Source of the DNA: Pseudomonas sp. 6D_7.1_Bac1
Lineage (GTDB): Bacteria > Pseudomonadota > Gammaproteobacteria > Pseudomonadales > Pseudomonadaceae
Reading direction: 5' to 3'
Assembly (NCBI RefSeq): GCF_025465945.1
Contig: NZ_JANLNW010000009.1
Span: 1-64,000, forward strand
DNA: 64,000 bases
Under the pieces are notes generated by a model. The model saw only the letters and a list, made by a program, of their open reading frames with translations. It did no database searches and was not told where the DNA came from. Shown in pieces: positions 55,772 to 64,000 of the stretch. The first letter of the stretch is position 1; each line of letters begins with the position of its first letter. Made by a program: the position numbers and the translations under genes.

Positions 55772-57859
55772 ATGGCAATCCCGGACGCCCTGAGTCCGCA
55801 GCGAGCTTCGAATCGCTTGCTGCAACCGACCGTCAAATCGCATCTGTCTTATACGCTGCTCTGCGCCCTGGTCATGATGGTGATGCTCTCCCTGCTGCGC
55901 GTTGCGCTGCTGGTTTACAACCGGGAGATGATTCTTAACACACCGGCCTCGACCTTCCTCGAAGCTTTTGTCAACGGTCTGCGTTTCGACCTGCGTCTGG
56001 TGGTTTACCTCAGCATTCCGCTGTTGCTGGCCCTGTTCAGTGTCCGGGCAATGGCGGCCCGTGGTCTGTTCCGGCTCTGGCTGACCATCGTCTCCAGCAT
56101 CGCGCTGTTCCTGGGCCTGATGGAGATGGACTTCTACCGCGAGTTTCACCAGCGCCTCAACGGTCTGGTCTTCCAGTATGTGAAGGAAGACCCGAAAACC
56201 GTGATGAGCATGCTCTGGTACGGTTTCCCGGTGGTGCGTTATCTGCTGGCCTGGGTCGTTGGCACCTGGCTGTTGAGCCTGGCATTCAAGGGCGCCGACC
56301 GTGCAACCCGTCCACGTGGCCCGTTCAGCGGTGGCAGCATCGGCACCCGTCAGGTGGCTCCGTGGTATGCGCGCATCGCGGTATTTGTGGTTTGCCTGTT
56401 GATCTGCGTCGTGGCTGCCCGTGGCACCCTGCGTCAAGGCCCGCCGCTGCGCTGGGGTGACGTTTACACCACCGACTCGAACTTCGCCAACCAGTTGGGC
56501 CTGAACGGCACGCTGCAGTTGATTGAGGCTGCGAAGAGCCGTATGTCCGAAGAGCGCGACAACATCTGGAAGGCGACCATGGAGCAGCCTGAAGCCCAGA
56601 AAATTGTCCGCGAAATGCTGGTAATGCCGGACGATAAGCTGGTTGACGCCGATATCGCTGCGGTACGCCGCGACTACACACCGCCGGCCGACAAAACCCT
56701 GCCGATCAAGAACGTCGTTGTGATCCTGATGGAAAGCATGGCCGGTCACTCGGTAGGTGCCTTGGGTGCGCCGGGCAACATCACGCCGAACCTCGACAAA
56801 CTGGCGAAAGAAGGCCTGTTGTTCGACCGTTTCTTCTCTAACGGCACCCATACCCACCAGGGTATGTTCGCCACCATGGCCTGCTTCCCGAACCTGCCGG
56901 GCTTCGAATACCTGATGCAGACCCCGGAAGGCAGCCACAAGCTGTCCGGCTTGCCACAGTTGCTCAGCGCCCGTAAATACGACGATGTGTATGTCTACAA
57001 CGGTGATTTCGCCTGGGACAACCAGTCGGGCTTCTTCAGCAACCAGGGCATGACCAACTTCATCGGACGTAACGACTACGTCAACCCGGTGTTCTCCGAC
57101 CCAACCTGGGGCGTGTCCGACCAGGACATGTTTGACCGTGGCCTGCAGGAGCTCAAGGCGCGCGAAGGCAAGCCGTTCTACGCGCTGCTGCAAACCCTGT
57201 CCAACCACACACCGTATGCGTTGCCGACGCCATTGCCGGTCGAGCAAGTCACTGATCGTGGCAGCCTGAACGAGCATTTGACCGCCATGCGCTACGCCGA
57301 CTGGGCGTTGGGGCAGTTCTTTGAAAAGGCCCGTAAAGAGCCGTACTTCAAGGAAACCCTGTTTGTCATCGTCGGCGACCATGGTTTTGGCAACGAGCGG
57401 CAAATCACCGAAATGGACCTGGGCCGCTTCAACGTGCCGATGCTGATGATTGCACCGGGCATCCAGGAGAAGTTCGGTCAACGTGACCACACCGTGGGCA
57501 CTCAGATCGACATCGTGCCGACCATCATGGGCCGTCTCGGTGGCGAAGTGCGTCATCAGTGCTGGGGCCGCGACCTGCTCAATCTGCCGCAAGGCGACAC
57601 CGGTTTTGGCGTGATCAAGCCATCGGGCACCGAGCAGACCACGGCCATCGTCACGGCTGACCAGATCCTGATTCTGCCCAAGGAAATGGATCCGAAGATG
57701 TACCGGTACCAACTGGGTGCCAACCCGCATGCCGAAGTCATCCCGAATGCACCGCGTACCGCTGAGCTGCAACAGAAGCTGGAAGCGTTCCTGCAAACCG
57801 CGACCAAGAGCTTGCTGGATAACACGGCCGGTGTAACCGAAAGCATGCAGACCAAGTAA
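55772..57859 (+). CDS. LtaS-like phosphoglycerol-transferase/sulfatase-family membrane protein
   Basis: The 695-residue protein has five N-terminal membrane helices (to ~220) and a large periplasmic alkaline-phosphatase-fold domain. Catalytic-site motifs are VVILMESMAG (metal ligand Glu), SNGTHTHQGMFATM (nucleophile Thr) and IVGDHGFGN (Asp/His ligands). This is the architecture of lipoteichoic acid synthase and OpgB/EptA-type transferases. In Gram-negatives such proteins decorate glucans or lipids with phosphoglycerol or related groups. From memory, PAO1 has a homologue next to speE (PA1689). The substrate is not known. Confidence 0.88.
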   Translation: MAIPDALSPQRASNRLLQPTVKSHLSYTLLCALVMMVMLSLLRVALLVYNREMILNTPASTFLEAFVNGLRFDLRLVVYLSIPLLLALFSVRAMAARGLFRLWLTIVSSIALFLGLMEMDFYREFHQRLNGLVFQYVKEDPKTVMSMLWYGFPVVRYLLAWVVGTWLLSLAFKGADRATRPRGPFSGGSIGTRQVAPWYARIAVFVVCLLICVVAARGTLRQGPPLRWGDVYTTDSNFANQLGLNGTLQLIEAAKSRMSEERDNIWKATMEQPEAQKIVREMLVMPDDKLVDADIAAVRRDYTPPADKTLPIKNVVVILMESMAGHSVGALGAPGNITPNLDKLAKEGLLFDRFFSNGTHTHQGMFATMACFPNLPGFEYLMQTPEGSHKLSGLPQLLSARKYDDVYVYNGDFAWDNQSGFFSNQGMTNFIGRNDYVNPVFSDPTWGVSDQDMFDRGLQELKAREGKPFYALLQTLSNHTPYALPTPLPVEQVTDRGSLNEHLTAMRYADWALGQFFEKARKEPYFKETLFVIVGDHGFGNERQITEMDLGRFNVPMLMIAPGIQEKFGQRDHTVGTQIDIVPTIMGRLGGEVRHQCWGRDLLNLPQGDTGFGVIKPSGTEQTTAIVTADQILILPKEMDPKMYRYQLGANPHAEVIPNAPRTAELQQKLEAFLQTATKSLLDNTAGVTESMQTK

Positions 57860-57890
57860 GGCTGCAACAAAAAACGAGGCTCGCAAGGGC

Positions 57891-58048
57891 TAATGCCGGT
57901 CAGTTAAGGCACAAACCTGTGGGAGCGAGCCGGCTCCGGGCGGCGTTCCGACGATGACGGCATAACATTCAACATCAATGTTGATTGACCCACCGCTATC
58001 GCGAGCAGGCTTGCTCCCACATGGATTGCGCTTAACTGACCGAAATTA
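57891..58048. mobile_element. Composite MITE-like element with REPIN family A core
   Basis: TAATGCCGGTCAGTTAAG (57891-57908) and its near complement CTTAACTGACCGAAATTA (58031-58048; 16 of 18 positions) bound a family-A REPIN (57916-58022) whose left REP is degenerate (GAGCCGGCTCC). Outside, GGCTCGCAAGGGC (57878-57890) and GGCCCGTAAGGGC (58049-58061) form direct repeats. Confidence 0.75.
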
Positions 58049-58071
58049 GGCCCGTAAGGGCCTCTTTTTTA
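58048..58071 (+). terminator. Terminator of the LtaS-like gene
   Basis: AGGCCC-GTAA-GGGCCT followed by TCTTTTTT is a strong rho-independent terminator. It lies about 190 nt past the stop because the composite element separates them; a related sequence just before the element looks like the original left half. Confidence 0.88.
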
Positions 58072-58248
58072 TCCGTTGTAGTTGTCGACGGTCAAATACT
58101 GCCGAGAATCCGCGCGGCGTGGCGCAGTTCTGCGCCACGCAACCGCTGCGGTTTGCCTGGGGCATTCAGCAATTTGATGGTCATAGGTGTAGGAAAATCC
58201 TTCGCTACACTGCGAAACATCTTCCCCAGAACAACAAGGCAACTCCCT

Positions 58249-59064
58249 ATGCAAAATCGCATGATGATCACTGGCGCCGGCTCCGGCCTGGGTCGCGAAA
58301 TCGCTCTGCGCTGGGCTCGAGAAGGTTGGCAGTTGGCATTGTCCGATGTCAGCGAGCCGGGCCTGCAGGAAACCCTCAAGCTCGTCCGTGAGGCCGGAGG
58401 TGACGGTTTCATTCAGCGTTGCGATGTGCGTGACTACAGTCAGCTGACTGCCTTCGCACAAGCGTGTGAAGTAAAGCTGGGCGGCATCGATGTGATCGTC
58501 AACAACGCCGGCGTGGCTTCTGGTGGCTTCTTCAGTGAGCTGTCGCTGGAAGACTGGGATTGGCAAATTGCGATTAACCTGATGGGCGTGGTCAAAGGCT
58601 GCAAGGCCTTCCTGCCGCTGCTGGAAAAGAGCAAAGGCAAGATCATCAACATCGCCTCGATGGCCGCGTTGATGCAGGGCCCGGCCATGAGCAACTACAA
58701 CGTGGCCAAGGCCGGTGTGGTGGCGCTGTCCGAGAGCCTGCTGATTGAGCTGGCGCAGCAGGAAATCGCCGTGCACGTGGTTTGCCCGTCGTTCTTCCAG
58801 ACCAACCTGCTCGATTCCTTCCGTGGTCCGACCCCGGCCATGAAAGCCCAGGTTGGCAAGTTGCTGGAAAGCTCGCCGATTACCGCCAGCGATATCGCCG
58901 ATTACATCTACCAGCATGTTGCCGCAGGCGAGTTCATGATCTTGCCTCACGAACAGGGCCGTATGGCCTGGGCACTCAAACAAAAGAACCCGCAACTGCT
59001 CTACAACGAAATGACCGTGATGGCCGACAAGATGCGCGCCAAGGCCAAACAAAGTTGCGAGTAG
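58249..59064 (+). CDS. Short-chain dehydrogenase/reductase (SDR)
   Basis: The 271-residue Rossmann enzyme has the cofactor motif MITGAGSGLGREIALRWA, the NNAGVASGG structural motif, and the active-site Ser/Tyr/Lys in INIASMAALM and SNYNVAKAG. It starts at ATG 58249, with AAGG upstream; an open frame to 58153 is not used. The substrate is unknown. Confidence 0.92.
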   Translation: MQNRMMITGAGSGLGREIALRWAREGWQLALSDVSEPGLQETLKLVREAGGDGFIQRCDVRDYSQLTAFAQACEVKLGGIDVIVNNAGVASGGFFSELSLEDWDWQIAINLMGVVKGCKAFLPLLEKSKGKIINIASMAALMQGPAMSNYNVAKAGVVALSESLLIELAQQEIAVHVVCPSFFQTNLLDSFRGPTPAMKAQVGKLLESSPITASDIADYIYQHVAAGEFMILPHEQGRMAWALKQKNPQLLYNEMTVMADKMRAKAKQSCE

Positions 59065-59116
59065 CGGGCTGCGTCGCTAGGGTTGCCGCTTCTGGCCGCC
59101 CTGACGAGATGTGTGC

Positions 59117-59449
59117 ATGCTTAATTACCTGTGGTTTTTCCTCGCCGCGTTGTTCGAAATCGCCGGCTGTTTTGCCTTCTGGATGTGGTTGCGGCAGGGC
59201 AAAAGCGCCTGGTGGGTCGTGCCGGCGCTGCTCAGCCTGATGCTGTTCGCGATACTGCTGACCAAAGTCGAATCAACCTACGCGGGTCGTGCTTATGCCG
59301 CCTACGGGGGCATTTACATCATCGCGTCCATTGGCTGGCTTGGTGTGGTCGAGCGGATTCGACCGCTGAGCTCGGACTGGCTGGGCGTTGCACTCTGCGT
59401 GTTAGGTGCGAGCATCATTCTGTTTGGCCCGCGCTTCTCTGCCGCTTGA
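59117..59449 (+). CDS. YnfA/UPF0060 family membrane protein
   Basis: The 110-residue protein has four membrane helices with family motifs [20 protein letters not shown] and [20 protein letters not shown]. The fold is that of the small multidrug resistance (SMR) superfamily. ATG 59117 is chosen over GTG 59111. Confidence 0.92.
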   Translation: MLNYLWFFLAALFEIAGCFAFWMWLRQGKSAWWVVPALLSLMLFAILLTKVESTYAGRAYAAYGGIYIIASIGWLGVVERIRPLSSDWLGVALCVLGASIILFGPRFSAA

Positions 59450-59590
59450 GCCATCGGCGTTGCGATGCAGGGCAGGTCTGTAGGAGGAGTCATTCTGCCG
59501 CGTAGGGCAGGACTGTTTTACCGCTGTTGCATTGAAGACCCGGCGCCAGCCGGTCATCTTCAAGGCCCGGTAACCTCAAGGACAAGAGCC

Positions 59591-59773
59591 ATGCTCGTAC
59601 TCAGCCGCGTTGTGGGCGAATTGATCTCCATTGGCGACAACATCTCTGTGCGTATCCTCGCCGTGAACGGAAGCAACGTTCGCTTCGGTGTCGAGGCCCC
59701 GCAAAACATCAATGTGCACCGCGCTGAAGTCTACGAGCGCATTCGGGCCAAACGGGTACAGGGCAAGCGCTAA
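59591..59773 (+). CDS. rsmI: CsrA/RsmA-family RNA-binding regulator (RsmI-like)
   Basis: The 60-residue protein keeps the main RNA-binding positions Leu4, Arg6 and Arg44 (MLVLSRVVGE; VHRAEVYERI). CsrA dimers bind GGA motifs in mRNA leaders and control translation. The sequence is closer to P. fluorescens RsmI than to RsmA or RsmE, judged from memory. Its TAA stop is the first three bases of a composite repeat element, so the end (KRVQGKR) may have been set by that insertion. Confidence 0.9.
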   Translation: MLVLSRVVGELISIGDNISVRILAVNGSNVRFGVEAPQNINVHRAEVYERIRAKRVQGKR

Positions 59774-59988
59774 TGCCAGTCAGTTAACGGAAATCTATCG
59801 CCTGGTGATCAATTGTGGCGAGGGAGCTTGCTCTCGCTCGGCCGCGAAGCGGTCGTAATCTGGCAATTGCGTTACATCTGAAAATTCGCGGTGGTTGATT
59901 TTAGGGTCGCTTCGCGACCCAGCGGGAGCAAGCTCCCTCGCCACAGGTAGTGTGCTCGGCGAATTTTCCCTTAACTGACTGGCATTAA
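59771..59988. mobile_element. Composite MITE-like element with REPIN family B core
   Basis: TAATGCCAGTCAGTTAA (59771-59787) and its exact complement (59971-59987) bound a family-B REPIN (59813-59946). GGCAAGCGC occurs directly before it (59762-59770) and again one base after it (59989-59997), a likely target duplication. The left end supplies the stop codon of the csrA-type gene. Confidence 0.78.
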
Positions 59989-60024
59989 GGCAAGCGCGGC
60001 TGAAGTGCCTGGTCAAATCACCGC

Positions 60025-60252
60025 TCAGTCAAACAGGTGCTTGGGCACATCGTGCTTGAGCATCAGCTGGCATTGCTGACTTTCCGGATCGAACACAATC
60101 AGCGCCTGACCTTTGCTCAACGCATGGCGCACCCGCAGCACGCGGGTTTCCAGCGGGGTTTCGTCGCCGTTATCGGTACCGTCACGGGTAACGAAGTCTT
60201 CGATCAGGCGGGTCAGGGTGTCGACTTCAAGTTGGTCGTGGGGAATCAGCAT
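60025..60252 (-). CDS. YheU family (UPF0270) protein
   Basis: The 75-residue soluble protein has the family hallmarks (MLIPHDQLEVDTLTRLIEDF, ETPLETRVLRVRHALSKG, FDPESQQCQL). ATG 60252 has GAGG upstream; ATG 60258 would add two residues. Function is unknown. It follows mnmC on the same strand. Confidence 0.88.
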   Translation of the reverse strand: MLIPHDQLEVDTLTRLIEDFVTRDGTDNGDETPLETRVLRVRHALSKGQALIVFDPESQQCQLMLKHDVPKHLFD

Positions 60253-60338
60253 AGGCACCTCGGGTCATCAATCCGGCGATCCTACGGCGCTTCACGCCGC
60301 AGGACCAGCCCGCAGGCCTGATGTGGGTGATCCCTGCA

Positions 60339-62333
60339 TCAAGAACCGCGAATCAGCTTGCGCAAGGCAAACCGGTTTGGATGGCAGGCTTCGGCGACGC
60401 TTCGGGGCAAGGGCAGTGGTTCGTTGTCCAGCCACGCAGCGAGCAACTCGCCGGACAGTGGCGCGGTGATCAAACCGCGGGAGCCGTGACCGCTGTTGAC
60501 ATACAACCCGTCGAGCCATGGGCAAGCAATGTCCGGCACCTGTCGAGCGTCCTTGCTCAGTGCGGCGTAGGCTTGGGCGAATGCCTGGCTGTCGGCCAAT
60601 GGGCCGACGATCGGCAGGTAGTCGGGGCTGGTGCAGCGGAACGCGGCGCGACCTTGTAGCTGTTCCGGGATCAACTCTTCGGCGTGCAGGCGAGTGACCA
60701 GATCGCCGGAGATTTCCTTGAGCAGCTCAAGATTACCAAGGTGTTCGGCGGTGGTCGGGGTCAGGTCGTCGCTCTTGAAGTCGAAGCTGGCGCCCAGGGT
60801 GTGTTCACCCAGGCGCGCAGGTGCAACGTAACCTTCGGCGCAGACCACCGTCGCCAGACTCTGGCTTTCAGCCGTTTGTGCCAATCGGGTGATTTGCCCG
60901 CGAATGCGTTTGAGCGGCAGCTCGGCACTTTGCGCGAAACGTTTGATTTCAGCCGCGCCGGCCAGTATCACCACGGGCGCACTGGCCAGCAGGGTGTCGC
61001 CCTCCCAGGCTTGCCACTGATGATCGACCTTGCGCAGCTCCAGCACATCGCGGTGGGTCAGCTGTTGGATGTTGGGTTGCGAGGCTTGCCACTGGCACAG
61101 GGCCGGTGGATGAACCCAGCCACCCTCTGGATAGAACAACCCGCCATGGGCCAGTCCGATTCCGGCCTGGGCCTGCGCGTGTGGCTGATCCAGCAGGTGC
61201 AACAGGTCGGCGGGAAAGGCCGCCGCCAACTGCGCTTGACGTTCGGTTTCCTTGGCATTGAACGCCAGTTGCAGCACTCCGCAATCGTCCCAGTCGACGC
61301 CGCGTTGCAAGTGCTCGAGCACGCGCCGGGTATGCCCGAAACCGCTGACGATCAATTGCGAAAGTGCGGTGCCATGGGCCGAGAGTTTCAGGTACAGCAC
61401 GCCTTGCGGGTTGCCTGAGGCTTCTTGCGCCAGATCGGCATGCCGTTCCAGCAGGCTGACCTGCCAACCGCGCGCGGCGAGGCTGGCGGCACTGGCACAA
61501 CCGGCGAGCCCGGCGCCGATCACCAGTGCACGACGTTCGCCGACAACCGGGTGAGGGCGAGCAAACCATGGCTTGGCGGTGATCGGGGCAGGAATCTCTT
61601 CAGGCCAGCCGACGAACACACCACGCAGGATTTCCCATTTGTGGCCGATACCTGGCGTGCGGCGCATCTTGAAGCCCGCCGCGTTGAGCAGGCGGCGTAC
61701 CCAGCCGGTGCTGGTGAAGGTGCTGATGGTCGAACCGGGCGCCGCCAAACGCGCCAGTTCGGCAAACAGTTCGGCGGTCCACATGTCCGGGTTTTTCGCC
61801 GGGGCGAAACCGTCGAGAAACCACGCGTCGATCTGCGCGTCCAGCTGTGGCAGTTGCTCCAGCGCATCGCCGATCAACAGCGTCAGGGTCACGCGGCCGT
61901 TGTCCAGCACCAGCCGCTGAAAGCCTTGGTGGATGGCGACGTACTGCGCCAATAACTGATCGGCAAAGGGCTTGAGGTCCGGCCAGAGCGCCAGGGCCCG
62001 TTGCAGGTCTGGCGGGCTCAGCGGGTATTTTTCGACGCTGATGAAATGCAGCCGCGCGCCGGCCACTGCTTGTTGTTCGAACAGCTGCCAGGCGCAGAGA
62101 AAATTCAGCCCGGTGCCGAAACCGGTCTCGCCAATCACTAGCTTCTCGCCCGCCGGCAACTCGGCAAAACGTTCGCTCAGGCGGTTTTGCTCGATGAACA
62201 CGTAGCGGGTTTCATCAAGGCCCGATTGATCGGAGAAATACACATCGTCAAACACCCGCGAACGCGGGCGACCTTGGTCGTCCCAGTCGAGCTGGGCATG
62301 CGGTACGGGGTTCGGCAGTATTTCAGGATTCAT
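60339..62333 (-). CDS. mnmC: Bifunctional tRNA 5-methylaminomethyl-2-thiouridine synthesis protein MnmC
   Basis: The 664-residue enzyme finishes the mnm5s2U wobble modification. The N-terminal domain (to ~245) is a SAM methyltransferase (IGETGFGTGLNFLCAWQLF, FLDGFAPAKNPDMW). The C-terminal domain is a FAD-dependent oxidoreductase (ALVIGAGLAGCASAASLAAR, NSGHGSRGLITAP). Both catalytic cores are complete, so it should remove the carboxymethyl group and then methylate. Confidence 0.95.
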   Translation of the reverse strand: MNPEILPNPVPHAQLDWDDQGRPRSRVFDDVYFSDQSGLDETRYVFIEQNRLSERFAELPAGEKLVIGETGFGTGLNFLCAWQLFEQQAVAGARLHFISVEKYPLSPPDLQRALALWPDLKPFADQLLAQYVAIHQGFQRLVLDNGRVTLTLLIGDALEQLPQLDAQIDAWFLDGFAPAKNPDMWTAELFAELARLAAPGSTISTFTSTGWVRRLLNAAGFKMRRTPGIGHKWEILRGVFVGWPEEIPAPITAKPWFARPHPVVGERRALVIGAGLAGCASAASLAARGWQVSLLERHADLAQEASGNPQGVLYLKLSAHGTALSQLIVSGFGHTRRVLEHLQRGVDWDDCGVLQLAFNAKETERQAQLAAAFPADLLHLLDQPHAQAQAGIGLAHGGLFYPEGGWVHPPALCQWQASQPNIQQLTHRDVLELRKVDHQWQAWEGDTLLASAPVVILAGAAEIKRFAQSAELPLKRIRGQITRLAQTAESQSLATVVCAEGYVAPARLGEHTLGASFDFKSDDLTPTTAEHLGNLELLKEISGDLVTRLHAEELIPEQLQGRAAFRCTSPDYLPIVGPLADSQAFAQAYAALSKDARQVPDIACPWLDGLYVNSGHGSRGLITAPLSGELLAAWLDNEPLPLPRSVAEACHPNRFALRKLIRGS

Positions 62334-62448
62334 GGGCGGCTCAGGCGTGGCAAGGCGGCCATTCTAGCCGATCAGGGCGACGGCGATTGATCCATGGCAG
62401 GGTTCGAGGGCGCTGACTCAGCGAAAATCCATGGTCGGATTCGGTTTT

Positions 62449-62600
62449 TGTGGCGAGGGAGCTTGCTCCCGTTGGACGGCGAAGCCGGCCCAAAACCTGA
62501 CCAAGTGATTTATCCGTCGAACACCGTCAACCGTCAACCGTCAGACGACTGCTGCGCCCGAGCGCGGACCGGCCGGCGGGAGCAAGCTCCCTCGCCACGG
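62449..62600. repeat. REPIN, family B
   Basis: Inverted family-B REPs with a ~105-nt loop lie between the divergent mnmC and pap genes, 66 nt before pap. Confidence 0.9.
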
Positions 62601-62665
62601 GGAATTTCTCTGCTGAACACCTGCCCAATCCGCTAGTCTTGCTCAATCTTGGAAGGGAGCCACTC

Positions 62666-64000
62666 ATGTTCGAATCTGCCGAAATCGGTCATGCGATTGA
62701 TAAAGAAACCTACGAAGCTGAAGTGCCGGCGCTGCGTGAGGCTTTGCTTGAAGCCCAATACGACCTCCGACAGCAGGGCCGTTTTCCAGTGATCGTGCTG
62801 ATCAACGGGATTGAAGGCGCGGGTAAGGGTGAGACGGTCAAGTTGCTCAATGAGTGGATGGACCCGCGACTGATTGAAGTACGCACCTTCGATCAGCAAA
62901 CCGACGAAGAGCTGGCGCGACCAGCGGCCTGGCGCTATTGGCGGATGCTCCCGGCCAAGGGGCGGATGGGGGTGTTTTTCGGCAACTGGTACAGCCAGAT
63001 GTTGCAGGGGCGGGTCCATGGCCTGTTCAAGGACGCGGTGCTGGACCAGGCGATCAACCAGACTGAGCGTATGGAGAAAATGCTCTGCGATGAAGGCGCG
63101 CTGATCTTCAAGTTCTGGTTTCACCTGTCCAAGAAGCAAATGAAGGCACGCCTCAAGGCCTTGCAGGACGATCCGCTGCACAGCTGGCGCATCAGCCCGC
63201 TGGACTGGCAGCAATCGCACACCTACGACAAATTTGTGCAGTACGGCGAGCGGGTGATTCGCCGCACCAGCCGTGACTACGCACCCTGGCATGTGATCGA
63301 AGGCGTGGACGCCCATTACCGCAGTCTGAGCGTGGGCAAGATCCTGCTCGAAGGCCTGCAAACTGCCCTCAAACGGCCCAAGGTCAAACCGGACAAAGTC
63401 AACGCCGCGCCGCTGCCGACCAGTGTCGATCAACTGAGCCTGCTCGGCAGTCTGGACATGAGCCAGCGACTGGAAAAAAACGATTACGAGGAGCAACTGA
63501 TTACCGAACAGGCGCGTTTTTCCGGCCTGATGCGCGACAAACGCATGCGCCGACACGCACTGATCGCGGTGTTCGAGGGCAATGACGCAGCGGGCAAGGG
63601 CGGGGCGATTCGTCGTGTGGCTGCGGCACTCGACCCGCGCCAGTACAGCATTGTGCCGATTGCCGCGCCGACTGAGGATGAGCGCGCGCAGCCGTACCTG
63701 TGGCGGTTCTGGCGACAGATCCCGGCACGGGGAAAATTCACCATTTTCGACCGTTCCTGGTACGGCCGGGTGCTGGTGGAGCGCATCGAGGGCTTCTGCA
63801 GCCCGGCCGACTGGATGCGCGCCTATGGCGAAATCAACGATTTCGAAGAACAGATCAATGCGTCCGGCGTGATCGTGGTGAAGTTCTGGCTGGCTATCGA
63901 CAAGCAGACTCAGCTGGAGCGTTTCCAGGAGCGCGAAGCCATTCCCTTCAAACGCTTCAAGATCACCGAAGACGACTGGCGCAACCGCGAGAAGTGGGAC
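62666..64000 (+). CDS. pap: Polyphosphate:AMP phosphotransferase (3' truncated by window edge)
   Basis: 445 residues are visible before the edge. The two-domain PPK2 architecture shows a first Walker A-like NGIEGAGKGETVKL and a second EGNDAAGKGGAIRR at ~295. Class II PPK2 enzymes with two PPK2 domains phosphorylate AMP to ADP with polyphosphate. FDRSWYGRVLVERIEG and HLSKKQMKARL are conserved. A GGGAG site precedes ATG 62666. Confidence 0.93.
   Translation, partial: MFESAEIGHAIDKETYEAEVPALREALLEAQYDLRQQGRFPVIVLINGIEGAGKGETVKLLNEWMDPRLIEVRTFDQQTDEELARPAAWRYWRMLPAKGRMGVFFGNWYSQMLQGRVHGLFKDAVLDQAINQTERMEKMLCDEGALIFKFWFHLSKKQMKARLKALQDDPLHSWRISPLDWQQSHTYDKFVQYGERVIRRTSRDYAPWHVIEGVDAHYRSLSVGKILLEGLQTALKRPKVKPDKVNAAPLPTSVDQLSLLGSLDMSQRLEKNDYEEQLITEQARFSGLMRDKRMRRHALIAVFEGNDAAGKGGAIRRVAAALDPRQYSIVPIAAPTEDERAQPYLWRFWRQIPARGKFTIFDRSWYGRVLVERIEGFCSPADWMRAYGEINDFEEQINASGVIVVKFWLAIDKQTQLERFQEREAIPFKRFKITEDDWRNREKWD

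Noticed and set aside
55745..57886. A 713-codon minus-strand reading frame opposite the LtaS-like gene
   Set aside because: The plus-strand frame encodes a complete, motif-bearing protein. The antisense frame is an effect of high GC at third positions and has no recognisable domain.
6485..62600. Repeated palindromes considered as a CRISPR array
   Set aside because: They are dispersed in intergenic gaps kilobases apart, inverted in pairs, and lack regular spacers or cas genes.
62633..63556. A 307-codon minus-strand frame opposite pap
   Set aside because: The plus frame carries two PPK2 Walker motifs and runs to the window end.
1..64000. tRNA, rRNA and known riboswitch genes
   Set aside because: I looked in the intergenic gaps for cloverleaf and conserved riboswitch cores and saw none; a covariance-model search would be decisive.

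Overview
The window is a 64 kb piece of a chromosome from a fluorescent Pseudomonas (P. fluorescens group). This rests on high GC, Pseudomonas-type proteins (DUF3509, RsmI-like CsrA, PuuD, Mtn enzymes) and two abundant families of REP/REPIN palindromes with cores GTGGGAGCGAGCCTGCTCGC and TGGCGAGGGAGCTTGCTCCC. From memory, gene order matches three separate P. aeruginosa PAO1 blocks: prc to patatin, the urate cluster, and folE/smr/prmB/aroC/mtn/speE. No tRNA, rRNA, CRISPR array, prophage or complete IS element was seen.

Layout. 1-1.2 kb: 3' end of an Rhs polymorphic toxin with its low-GC toxin tip and an overlapping immunity gene. 1.3-6.5 kb: an EAL-CBS-GGDEF c-di-GMP protein, the periplasmic protease Prc and a quinone oxidoreductase. 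6.6-13 kb: an ABC uptake operon (binding protein, phosphodiesterase-like enzyme, two permeases, ATPase, HAD phosphatase) facing a PhnF/HutC-type GntR regulator, with two matching operator-like palindromes between them. 13.2-23.3 kb: an MscS channel, an unannotated 58-aa membrane protein, ApeB, a putative glycosyltransferase, an RluA enzyme, minCDE, a lipid A acyltransferase and a patatin.

23.3-32.4 kb is a purine catabolism region. puuE-uraD-alc-allA-puuD and a NCS2 permease run leftward, and uraH runs divergently. Together they should convert urate to glyoxylate and urea. A second NCS2 permease lies further right. Near-identical TTGTATACAA palindromes lie upstream of puuE, uraH and the second permease, pointing to one GntR-type regulator that is not in the window.

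32.9-49.3 kb is housekeeping: a glutaredoxin-like protein, folE, an Smr protein, a cysteine-hydrolase homologue lacking its cysteine, prmB, aroC-MFS-mtnB-mtnD-mtnC (chorismate synthesis and methionine salvage), a HTH-only LuxR protein, an acyl-CoA synthetase, an ankyrin protein and speE. A 135-bp quasi-palindrome lies upstream of aroC. 49.3-55.4 kb is a cusCBA copper/silver efflux operon headed by a Met/His/Cys-rich exported protein. 55.8-64 kb carries a LtaS-like enzyme, an SDR, a YnfA-like protein, an RsmI-like CsrA, a YheU protein, MnmC and the 5' part of a polyphosphate:AMP phosphotransferase.

The most unusual finding is a pair of small composite elements, 57891-58048 and 59771-59988. Each has near-identical terminal inverted repeats (TAATGCC...GGCATTA) around a REPIN, but the REPIN family differs between them. 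Each is flanked by direct repeats that look like target duplications. One supplies the csrA stop codon and the other sits in a terminator.
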